Source of the DNA: F1-120-MAGs238 sp964484185
GTDB taxonomy: Bacteria; Planctomycetota; Phycisphaerae; Phycisphaerales; UBA1924
Length of the DNA stretch: 64,000 bases
Direction: 5' to 3'
Assembly (NCBI GenBank): GCA_964484185.1
Contig: CAZAEQ010000020.1
Location: forward strand, 1-64,000
The notes under the pieces are model-generated. The model did no database searches. It saw nothing but the letters and a program-made list of their open reading frames with translations, and was not told the origin of the DNA. This document shows positions 19,906 to 27,579 of the stretch, one piece after another (position 1 is the stretch's first letter; each line of letters starts with the position of its first letter). The position numbers and the translations under genes are program-made.

Positions 19906-20430
19906 ATGTCAATGACAGCGCGAGAGCGATTGCTCGCATTGCTTTGTGTCTGTACGACCTGCGCTGCCTCGTGGCTGGCGATGATGCTTGTTCATGAATT
20001 TGGACATGTACTCAACGCGTGGTGCAGTGGCGGGCACGTGACTCACGTGCTGCCTTATTCGTGGCGATTTCGCGAACTGATCTGAGCGAAAATCCACACC
20101 CGTTGTTTGTGGCTTGGTGTGGGGTGGGGCGCAGCTTTGCCGCTGGCGCTGTGGGGTGTTGCCAGGAAGTGGTGGCATCGCTGTGCTTTCCTGTTTCAGT
20201 CTTCGCCGGATTTTGGCTGATCGCCAATGTCGCGTATGTGGGAGTCGCTGATTGCCAACGCTGCAAAATGCCTGCTACGCGCCGGCCACCGGTCTTTCAG
20301 GCTTGCATCGCGCTGGCTAACACGGGGCCCGGAGTCGAAGGAAATCGAAGAACTCCCCTATGGCATTGGGTATCAAGTTCGCGTTATCAGAACAAGGAAG
20401 CTCTGCCGGCTGTTTTCAAGTAAATTTCCC
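19906..20430 (+). pseudogene. Frameshifted relic of an M50-like membrane metalloprotease
   Basis: Consecutive pieces of one protein appear in different frames. First comes a membrane segment with the zinc motif LVHEFGHVLNAWCSGGHV (frame starting at 19906, stop at 20085). Then ISRTDLSENPHPLFVAWCG appears in the +2 frame, then AALPLALWGVARKWWHRCAF in a third frame, and then FAGFWLIANVAYVGVA back in the +2 frame. Order and spacing fit a single M50-type protein, so at least three indels have broken it. Sequencing error is possible but would require several errors in 400 bases. It lies between two intact secreted-protein genes. Confidence 0.7.
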
Positions 20431-20535
20431 TGTTCTGTGATGGTCAAACGCCGAATATCTATTGGAAGCAGACAACTCGACCCTGGCCTGAGTGCGGGCG
20501 TCAACTTGTCCGGCGATGAGCGTGAGGAGCAACCG

Positions 20536-21753
20536 ATGGCATGTAACCAGCGACTTTGTAAGAGATGGACTTTGACGGCAGCGATCATCATCGCAGCGCA
20601 CGCGGCCGCAACGCCGACGATCACCAATTTGGGCGTACTCCCTGGACCGGGCGGGTCGTGGTCGCGGGGGCAATCCGTGAGCGATGACGGCCTGGCAGTG
20701 GCGGGCATCAATGTTGGCCAAGTCGATACTCGCGCGATTCGCTGGACTCGAGATGGCGGCGTGCAGGACATCGGCGGGGCGTGGTCGTACGGATTCGGTA
20801 TCAGCGGGGACGGTTCGGTGGTTGCGGGAATTGTCGACACAATGGACGGCGCTCGGGCGTTTCGCTGGACTAGCAGTTCGGCGCTACAGAATCTTGGTGT
20901 TCTTCCTGGAGGGAATTCATCGCAGGGCATGGCCGTAAGTGGTGATGGGTCGGTCGTGGTGGGATATAGCGATTCGAGCGACGGCCTTCGCGCCTTTCGC
21001 TGGACCGGCGCCGGAATGGTGGACCTGGGGATTCGACCCGGCGGAACGGTTTCGCAGGCGTTTGCCATCAGTCGCGATGGCTCGGCGGTGACGGGCGGGG
21101 CCGATGATGCATCAGGATACGCGCGGGCGTTTCGCTGGACTGGTTCCGGCGGAATGACAAGTCTCGGCGTGATACCGGGCGAAATGTATTCCATCGGGCG
21201 CGCGGTGAGCGACTACGGCTGGGTGGTTGCGGGCATGAGCGGAAGCGGCGGTTTGTACCACGCGTTCCGCTGGACCAGCGTACATGGAATGCGGGATCTG
21301 GGAGTGCTTGCCGGGGGTACGTACACGGAAGCCATGGGGATCAGCGGCGACGGTTCTGTGGTGGTGGGGACGGGGGACTCACCGCGAGGTTCGAGCGCTT
21401 TTCTCTGGACGAGTGAGCTGGGAATGGTGGACCTCAATACGTTCCTGCCGTCGCAGGGGATTGATCTGACGGGGTGGACGCTGGGCGCTGCGTATGGCGT
21501 GTCTGCCGATGGCTCGGCGATTACCGGCGATGGGTACTTCCAGGGCGAGGGACGGGCGTGGGTGGTGCGCGGGCTGTTCACTCCCGGTTGTCCCGCTGAC
21601 TTCAATGGCGATGGCGTCGTTGATCTGTTTGACTATCTGGATTTTGTAGCAGTGTTTGCTGATAATGCGCCGTCCGCCGATTTCAATGAAGATGGCATTG
21701 TCGACTTCTCTGACTACCTGGATTTTGTGCAGATGTTCAGCATCGGATGCTGA
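20536..21753 (+). CDS. Secreted HAF-repeat protein with GC-type dockerin C-terminus
   Basis: This is a 405-residue protein. The start at 20536 has GAGGAG six bases upstream and gives a short signal (LTAAIIIAAHAAA); a longer frame to 20227 runs back into the M50 relic and is not credible. The body has about seven repeats, each with AVSGDGSVVVG and ARAFRWT plus LGVLPGG, which is the HAF extracellular repeat expected to form a beta-propeller. The last 50 residues carry two dockerin-like units (DFNGDGVVDLFDYLDF, DFNEDGIVDFSDYLDF) and end SIGC. It shares that tail with the 998-residue protein upstream, so both probably use one sorting route. Confidence 0.88.
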   Translation: MACNQRLCKRWTLTAAIIIAAHAAATPTITNLGVLPGPGGSWSRGQSVSDDGLAVAGINVGQVDTRAIRWTRDGGVQDIGGAWSYGFGISGDGSVVAGIVDTMDGARAFRWTSSSALQNLGVLPGGNSSQGMAVSGDGSVVVGYSDSSDGLRAFRWTGAGMVDLGIRPGGTVSQAFAISRDGSAVTGGADDASGYARAFRWTGSGGMTSLGVIPGEMYSIGRAVSDYGWVVAGMSGSGGLYHAFRWTSVHGMRDLGVLAGGTYTEAMGISGDGSVVVGTGDSPRGSSAFLWTSELGMVDLNTFLPSQGIDLTGWTLGAAYGVSADGSAITGDGYFQGEGRAWVVRGLFTPGCPADFNGDGVVDLFDYLDFVAVFADNAPSADFNEDGIVDFSDYLDFVQMFSIGC

Positions 21754-21798
21754 GACAGGTTTTTGGAGAGATCGGAGTCCCATGCATTGGGACTGATT

Positions 21799-22623
21799 TC
21801 ATGCGAAGCGATGGGAAAAGTGGTGCAGTGCAATTCCGGCGGCCACGCCTACGTTGAGCGAATCTGCGTGCGACGTAATCGGAATTCGAACGCGAATCTG
21901 AGCCCCAGCCTGTGTTGCAGCAGAGAGGCCCGGCCCTTCCGCTCCCAGGAGCAGGGCGGGTTTGGAAATATCACGCCATGAGAGCGTGTTCAGATCCACA
22001 GCATCAGGTGCGGGGGTGAGGGCGATGGTTGTGAAGCCTGCGGCGTGAAGGTTTGGGAGATCGCGCGGCAATGATTCAGAGATTGCAAACGGGATTCGCA
22101 ATACATGACCCATGGAGACGCGAATCGATTTGCGGTACATCGGGTGGCAGGAATCGGCACTGACCAGTACCGCTGCGCGCGGGCCGCCGAGTGCGGAGGC
22201 GGTGCGGAAGATGGAGCCCACGTTGTCGTGGTTGGAGAGTTCTTCGAGGATGATGAGCGTCTGGGCGGCGGAGAGGAGTTCAGGGAGTGTGGGGAGTGTG
22301 CCGGTTTCGCCGCAGGCGAGCATGCCGCGGTGGAACTTGAAACCGACGATTGCATCGAGGATGGGTTCGGGGGCGATGTAGACGGGGACGTCGGGAGGCA
22401 GGTCGTGCAGGACTTTTTCAGCGCGGGGGAGCCAGTAGTCGGCGATGAAGACGGAGCGGACTCTATATGTAGATTCGAGGAGGTGGCGGATGACCAGGTC
22501 GCCTTCGGCGATGAAGCGATGGAATTGCTTGATGCCGACACGATCGGACAACTTGGTGTAGTCGTTCACGCGCGGGTCGGTTGCGCTGGTAATAGGCTGA
22601 AGATTGAATCGGGGGGAGGTCAC
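21799..22623 (-). CDS. TrmH/SpoU-family RNA 2'-O-methyltransferase
   Basis: This is a 274-residue protein. An N-terminal substrate-binding domain (FIAEGDLVIRHLLES, VRSVFIADYWL) precedes the SPOUT knot domain with its three motifs: LSNHDNVGSIFRTASALGG, LLLGAEGPGLS and IPITSHADSLNVGVAAGIALHHF. It should transfer methyl from SAM to a ribose 2'-OH in rRNA or tRNA; the target cannot be read from sequence. The start is GTG 22623 with AGGAT six bases upstream. It is divergent from uppP, with only 68 bp between them. Confidence 0.9.
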   Translation of the reverse strand: MTSPRFNLQPITSATDPRVNDYTKLSDRVGIKQFHRFIAEGDLVIRHLLESTYRVRSVFIADYWLPRAEKVLHDLPPDVPVYIAPEPILDAIVGFKFHRGMLACGETGTLPTLPELLSAAQTLIILEELSNHDNVGSIFRTASALGGPRAAVLVSADSCHPMYRKSIRVSMGHVLRIPFAISESLPRDLPNLHAAGFTTIALTPAPDAVDLNTLSWRDISKPALLLGAEGPGLSAATQAGAQIRVRIPITSHADSLNVGVAAGIALHHFSHRFA

Positions 22624-22691
22624 GGGTCGATCCTACTCTGCGGAGTGTTCGAAGACTGGCGTTGCTGTGAATGGCGTGAATGGGGAGTCGA

Positions 22692-23579
22692 ATGAGTTTT
22701 GAAATCTGGCATGCGGTGGTATTGGGGCTCGTCGAGGGGATTACGGAGTATCTGCCGATCAGTTCCACGGGGCACCTGATTATCGCCGCGGACTTGATGA
22801 AATTAGATACTCCGGAGATGCGGGAGTCGGTGAACGCGTTCAACATTGTGGTGCAGGGCGGGGCGATTCTGGCGGTGGTGGGGTTGTATTGGCCGCGGTT
22901 TGTGCAGATTTTGAAGGGGCTGGCTGGAAGGGACCGGGCAGGATTGAACTTGCTGGTATGCCTCGGGATTGCCTTCATGCCGGCGGCGATTGCTGGCGTG
23001 CTTCTGAAAGATCTTATAGAGAAATACCTATTTTCGGTGACTGCGGTGGCGATCGCGCTGGTGTTGGGTGGGATGTACATGATGGTTCTGGAGGGGTGGA
23101 GGCGGGGGAAGTTCAGTCTGCCCTTGCATCACAAATCGCAATTGGGATTGGAAGACATCACGCCGATCAAGGCGCTGCAGATCGGGTTACTTCAGTGCAT
23201 TGCGATGTGGCCGGGGACGAGTCGATCGATGATGACGATTACGGGCGGGTATCTGGTGGGGCTGAGGCCTACGGCGGCGGCGGAGTTCAGTTTTTTACTG
23301 GGCGTTCCCACATTGACGGCGGCGTGTGGATATAGCTTGTTTAAGAACTTGAAGCACGCACATGATGCGAAGCTGCCGAATATGTTTGACACGCTGGGTG
23401 TGATGCCGGTGGTGGTGGGGATTGTGGTTGCGGCGGTTTCGGCGGCAATTGCGGTGAAATTTCTGGTTGGCGCGTTGAACAGGTCCGGGCTGACGCCATT
23501 TGGAATCTATCGCATTGTGCTGGCGGTTGTGCTGATTGGGCTTGTGATGCAGGGCATTGTGAGCGTCAGCAAGACTTGA
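22692..23579 (+). CDS. uppP: Undecaprenyl-diphosphatase UppP (BacA)
   Basis: This is a 295-residue integral membrane protein. It dephosphorylates undecaprenyl diphosphate so that the lipid carrier can be reused in peptidoglycan and polysaccharide export. The two family signatures are present: GLVEGITEYLPISSTGHLII near the N-terminus (catalytic Glu and Ser) and MWPGTSRSMMTITGGYLVGL in the middle (catalytic Arg). About eight hydrophobic segments are visible. The start at 22692 has GGGGAG four bases upstream; ATG 22680 is an alternative. It converges on a zinc-ribbon gene after 10 bp. Confidence 0.94.
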   Translation: MSFEIWHAVVLGLVEGITEYLPISSTGHLIIAADLMKLDTPEMRESVNAFNIVVQGGAILAVVGLYWPRFVQILKGLAGRDRAGLNLLVCLGIAFMPAAIAGVLLKDLIEKYLFSVTAVAIALVLGGMYMMVLEGWRRGKFSLPLHHKSQLGLEDITPIKALQIGLLQCIAMWPGTSRSMMTITGGYLVGLRPTAAAEFSFLLGVPTLTAACGYSLFKNLKHAHDAKLPNMFDTLGVMPVVVGIVVAAVSAAIAVKFLVGALNRSGLTPFGIYRIVLAVVLIGLVMQGIVSVSKT

Positions 23580-23589
23580 GCGGCCGAGT

Positions 23590-23907
23590 TCAACTCAGTT
23601 TCGTGCCGCATTCGGAGCATTGAGCGGCATCTTTTGAGAGCGTGTATCCGCACTGCGGGCACACGCCCAGCGGCACCATCCAGTTTGCGATGCGTTGACT
23701 GAACCAGGCGATGAGTGCGCCCGGTCCGATGAAGGCAATGCAGGTGAAGATGGCTGGCATTCCATAGGGCCAGAGTTCAAGGCCAATCCAGTTTGCGGTT
23801 CGAAAGACCAGGATGATCGCGGTGATGCCGAAGCCGAGCAGGGCCCAGATGAGAGAGCCAAGGCGCAGGAACAGGAGAACTCGCATGCGGCGGTCGGGAG
23901 TATTCAT
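23590..23907 (-). CDS. Small membrane protein with C-terminal zinc ribbon
   Basis: This is a 105-residue protein with two membrane segments (LGSLIWALLGFGITAIILVF and MPAIFTCIAFIGPGALIAWF), then a cytoplasmic ribbon VCPQCGY...QCSECG with four Cys for zinc. It has the same design as the 150-residue protein at 13401. Function unknown. ATG at 23907. It lies 43 bp downstream of the start side of the MFS/spermidine-synthase fusion's stop, on the same strand order, so its transcription may be independent. Confidence 0.68.
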   Translation of the reverse strand: MNTPDRRMRVLLFLRLGSLIWALLGFGITAIILVFRTANWIGLELWPYGMPAIFTCIAFIGPGALIAWFSQRIANWMVPLGVCPQCGYTLSKDAAQCSECGTKLS

Positions 23908-23950
23908 ACGCAGATGATACAGACTCGTGGCAGGGCGGTTGCGATGCAGC

Positions 23951-26260
23951 TTACCGCCAGTTCAGGACTTTCAGAACGTTTGAGTAGTCATCGGTCCAGA
24001 GCGGGTCGGAGGGAGTGCGATGCAGGACTTGCCAGTGTGGGTCACGAGCGATCGGGCCCAGGTCTGAGTCGTTGGCGGAGAGCACGCACCAGATCGAATC
24101 GCTTTTAGCTTCTTTCTGGCGATCTGCCGGGGTGGCCACATCGTGTCTGACGCGAGCAGTGAGGCCAGCATCAGAGGCGAGGGCGGCGATGACAGGCTTG
24201 AGATCGAAGAAGACATTGGAGATGTGGGCGACCAGGAGGCCACCGGGGCGGAGTTTGCGGCGGTACATCGCGACAGCTTCGCGTGTGAGAAGGTGCGTAG
24301 GAATTGCATCGGAGCTGAAGGCATCGATGACGATGATGCCGTAGGAATGATCGGGGGCCTTTGCGAGTTCGAGTCTTCCGTCGCCAAGTTTGATGTTGAT
24401 ATTGCCACGGGTGTATTTAGGAGAGAGGTAATTGAACAGTGTCTCATCAGTGGCGATACGAATTACGGCGGAGTCGATCTCGTAGAAATCCATGGTGCAG
24501 CCATCTTCGTTGTAGAGCGCGATGGAACCTGCGCCCAGGCCAATGACTGCGACAGAGTTGAGGCGAGTGCCCAGGGCATCTTCAGTGAGAAGCTGTCCGA
24601 TGGGCCCGGTTGGGTGGAAATAGGTTGCGGGGCGAATATGCGGGACGAGATATCTCGCTTCAATCCCGTGAATTGTGGTGCCGTGATAGAGCGTGCGGAA
24701 GGCATCGTCCTTACTTGTGGTAACCCGGTGCATTCCGAAGAACGTGCGCTCGGTGTGTATGGTCTGTCGCTCGCCAAACTGAGCGCGAATCGGATCGTAG
24801 AGGAACATGGCCAGGAGCGCGAGAGTAAACATCTGATGCTGACGGAGCAGCAGGATTCCAAAGCAGAGCATGGCGGGAATTCCGAACATGATGAGGCTGA
24901 CAAGTGCGGGCGATGTCAATCGCATGGCGTTGACAAAGAACTCTGCCAGGAGCAGACTCAGAATCAGTCCTGGGAGCAGAAGCCAGACCTGCATTTTGGT
25001 CATCGGGCGGTCGGAATTTCCTTCGACTTTCGTTCCTTCACTCGGGCGAGGTGTAAAGACTGCACTGATCCGCTCAAGCGCGAGTTTGATCGTCTCTGAA
25101 CTTATCGGCGCAAGAACCAGCGATGCTACTACAGCAAGCTGATATTCAAAGACGATGGGGAGTGCCACTGGTGCGATGATCGCATTGATGATTCCACCGA
25201 TCATGCCGCCCAGCGACATGAGCAGGTAGAAGCTTGTGAGATATCTGGTTGAAGGTCGCTCTGCAGCGAGTTGCCCGTGACAGACCATCGCCGAGGCAAA
25301 CAGGACGAGCAGGTGCAGACAGAGGACCAGTGCGATCGGATTTCTCGCGTTAGAGAGGATCAGGAATGCGACGACCGTGGCGGCTCCGGCAAGGGTCCAG
25401 CTCCAGCGTTTGATATTCACGCCGCGTGTTGAGAATGCAAAGATGAAGGAGAGCAAGTACAGAAGCAGAGGAACGACCCAGAGCAGTGGGGCGGCAGCGA
25501 TGTCGGTAGAGATATATTGTGTGACGCCAAGTGACACGGAGCTGGGCACTGCTGCAAGCGCGATCCAACGAAGCTTGGTCCTGCGCGTTGGGGCAGCGGT
25601 CAATTCGGTCGCCGCGTCGAGGGCGGTTTGGGGCGCAGGTGAGGAGTTTCGAAGGGCAAGAATGGCGGCGAACGCGAGGCATCCCAGGAGCGTGAAATAA
25701 GCGAAGCCCCAGTACTTACTCTGATCCGAAATTCCAAGCATTGGTTCGATCACCAATGGGTAGGCCACTAACCCGAGGATGCTTCCCGCATTGCTTGCTG
25801 CATAGAGGAAATAGGGGTCTTTCGCCTGGGCGTGAGAGGTGCGGGCAAACCAGGATTGAAGGAGCGGGGCGGAGGTGGCGAGGACGAGAAATGGTGCGCC
25901 GGCCGTGAGGCACAGGATGACGATGAGCCAGAAGATAATCGAAATTGTTTCTCCGGCTGGCAGTCCGGAAAGGTCGAATCGGGCGGGAAGCGATTGCGGC
26001 AGAGCGATCGGGAGGGCAATCGCCGCGGCGATGAGGACCCCTGCGTGAATTGCCATCTGAAGTTTTAAAGAGAAGTACTTTGTGAGCAGGTGGGCGTAGG
26101 TATACCCGGCCAGCAGCAACGCCTGAAAGAACACCATGCAGGTATTCCATACGGCCGGGCTGCCGCCAAGAGTGGGCAAAACCATCTTGCCAACGATGGG
26201 TTGGACAGCGAAGAGCAGCGCCGCCGAGAGAAACATTGCTATTGCAAAAATCGGGAGCAT
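23951..26260 (-). CDS. Fused MFS-like transporter and spermidine-synthase-like protein
   Basis: This is a 769-residue protein. The N-terminal two thirds has about a dozen hydrophobic segments, opening with FLSAALLFAVQPIVGKMVLP and LGGSPAVWNTCMVFFQALLLAGY, the hallmark of this fused family. The C-terminal third (about 540-760) is a class I SAM-binding domain resembling polyamine synthases: VIGLGAGSIALYN, MDFYEIDSAVIRIA, IKLGDGRLEL, IIVIDAFSSDAIPTHLLT. The true reaction of these membrane fusions is not established, and aminopropyl transfer is only inferred. ATG 26260 is used; a TTG at 26275 is also open. Neither has a good ribosome site. Confidence 0.85.
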   Translation of the reverse strand: MLPIFAIAMFLSAALLFAVQPIVGKMVLPTLGGSPAVWNTCMVFFQALLLAGYTYAHLLTKYFSLKLQMAIHAGVLIAAAIALPIALPQSLPARFDLSGLPAGETISIIFWLIVILCLTAGAPFLVLATSAPLLQSWFARTSHAQAKDPYFLYAASNAGSILGLVAYPLVIEPMLGISDQSKYWGFAYFTLLGCLAFAAILALRNSSPAPQTALDAATELTAAPTRRTKLRWIALAAVPSSVSLGVTQYISTDIAAAPLLWVVPLLLYLLSFIFAFSTRGVNIKRWSWTLAGAATVVAFLILSNARNPIALVLCLHLLVLFASAMVCHGQLAAERPSTRYLTSFYLLMSLGGMIGGIINAIIAPVALPIVFEYQLAVVASLVLAPISSETIKLALERISAVFTPRPSEGTKVEGNSDRPMTKMQVWLLLPGLILSLLLAEFFVNAMRLTSPALVSLIMFGIPAMLCFGILLLRQHQMFTLALLAMFLYDPIRAQFGERQTIHTERTFFGMHRVTTSKDDAFRTLYHGTTIHGIEARYLVPHIRPATYFHPTGPIGQLLTEDALGTRLNSVAVIGLGAGSIALYNEDGCTMDFYEIDSAVIRIATDETLFNYLSPKYTRGNINIKLGDGRLELAKAPDHSYGIIVIDAFSSDAIPTHLLTREAVAMYRRKLRPGGLLVAHISNVFFDLKPVIAALASDAGLTARVRHDVATPADRQKEAKSDSIWCVLSANDSDLGPIARDPHWQVLHRTPSDPLWTDDYSNVLKVLNWR

Positions 26261-26318
26261 TGCAAAGTGTAGCAAATGCGCGACTATTTCACAAACTCAG
26301 CGGATGGCGGACTACTTG

Positions 26319-27443
26319 CTATTGTCCGAAAAGATTTTTCTCAACAAACATGCCCTGTTGTTCAAAGTAGGTCAGGGCTTCCTGCGTGCTGCTGAAGATC
26401 TTGGTTGCGGTTTCGGTGATAAATGGAGAGGGGTGCTTTTTGGGCTTCCAGACGATGTAGACTTCTTTGGTGTGTTCGAAGGCGTGGTGAAGTTCGCGTT
26501 CTACGCCGCTGGACAGGCCCGGAATGCCACCGGGGAGTTCGGGGATGTAGCTGACGATCATGTCGGACTGGTCGACGAGTTTAAAGTCACGCATGTAGAT
26601 CTGGCCATCGATGTCGCCGGCTATATCCATGATTTCGCGGACACGGACTTTGATGGGAGCGCCCGAGGTTTTGCTGCCGCCGAAAGAGTGGGGGGCGACT
26701 TCGAGAATATCGCGGCCTTCGCGGGTGGCGGCGATGGCGCGTTCGAGGAGAAGTTTTTCGTCGACGTCACCTGGATCGAAAGTGATGAAGTGATCGGCGA
26801 GGGCAGCGCGGAAGGCATCGATCTCGGCGAGGATGTCGGGCATGTCGACGACGTGTGACATCGGGAAACTGGGGTAGACCTTGCGCATACCGGGGCGGCA
26901 GATGAGGCGGAAGAGGGTTTGCGTGGTCATCTGATGACGGCCGCGTGAGAGAATGTAGAACTGCGAGTTGGGGATCGAGCGGCTCATGAGTTCGGTGGCG
27001 AGAATTTCTTCTTCGCGCCAGACCATGCAGTCTTTGAGTGTGGCGTCTATGTCGTGTTCCTGGTGGAGGCGTGCGTTCACGACTTCGATGTTGTCAACGA
27101 GGCAGATGAAGATTTCGGGGTTGAGCAGGGTGATCTGGTCGTAGTCAAAGGCGGGGAAGAGACCGTGCCGCCAGCGGAAGGTCGCGTGGGTGTTCACGAT
27201 CATGTTCTTCTGATCGCGGGATTCAGAGATGACGTCTTTAAAGGCAGCGCGGCGAAGCGAGTTGAGGCGGGAAATCGGAAGATCGAGGATTTTTCCGGGG
27301 CGGATATCAGTGCCTTCGCGGTACATCATGTCGCCTACGTGGTGTACATGCAGCGCCTCTCCTTGCGTTCCCGCGAACTTCGCGGCGGCGTCCAGGTAAG
27401 GCTTTTTTTCCATTCCGATCTGTCCGGTAACAATTGCTCGCAT
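26319..27443 (-). CDS. Two-domain protein: nucleotide-kinase-like plus deoxyribosyltransferase-like
   Basis: This is a 374-residue protein. The N-terminus MRAIVTGQIGMEKKPYL occupies the place of a P-loop in adenylate-kinase-like proteins but departs from GxxGxGK[ST]. It is followed by kinase-like segments (HVHHVGDMMYREG, NMIVNTHATFRW, IFICLVDNIEVV). The C-terminal part (about 275-350: DFKLVDQSDMIVSYIP, SSGVERELHHAFEHTKEVYIVW) resembles the nucleoside 2-deoxyribosyltransferase-like fold, with the Glu of the SxGxxxE segment. Nucleotide binding or sensing is plausible, but no reaction can be assigned. The longer frame to 27692 is rejected because only 27443 gives a family-like start. Confidence 0.6.
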   Translation of the reverse strand: MRAIVTGQIGMEKKPYLDAAAKFAGTQGEALHVHHVGDMMYREGTDIRPGKILDLPISRLNSLRRAAFKDVISESRDQKNMIVNTHATFRWRHGLFPAFDYDQITLLNPEIFICLVDNIEVVNARLHQEHDIDATLKDCMVWREEEILATELMSRSIPNSQFYILSRGRHQMTTQTLFRLICRPGMRKVYPSFPMSHVVDMPDILAEIDAFRAALADHFITFDPGDVDEKLLLERAIAATREGRDILEVAPHSFGGSKTSGAPIKVRVREIMDIAGDIDGQIYMRDFKLVDQSDMIVSYIPELPGGIPGLSSGVERELHHAFEHTKEVYIVWKPKKHPSPFITETATKIFSSTQEALTYFEQQGMFVEKNLFGQ

Positions 27444-27579
27444 ATCCAAGTGTAGATGCCGCCGGGGCCGCTTTCGCGCTGCATCGCTATGATTCGCGGC
27501 ATGTCCAGTATCATGTGGTGGTATGCTGTAATTCGACGAGAGATGGCGTGATACGCCGTGATACTCAAGGAGTAGTGGT

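Noticed and set aside
20227..20535. N-terminal extension of the HAF-repeat protein
   Set aside because: It overlaps the M50 relic, and the start at 20536 has both a ribosome site and a signal peptide.
24143..25099. Plus-strand open frame of 318 codons
   Set aside because: It is antisense to the MFS/spermidine-synthase fusion, with no recognisable domain.
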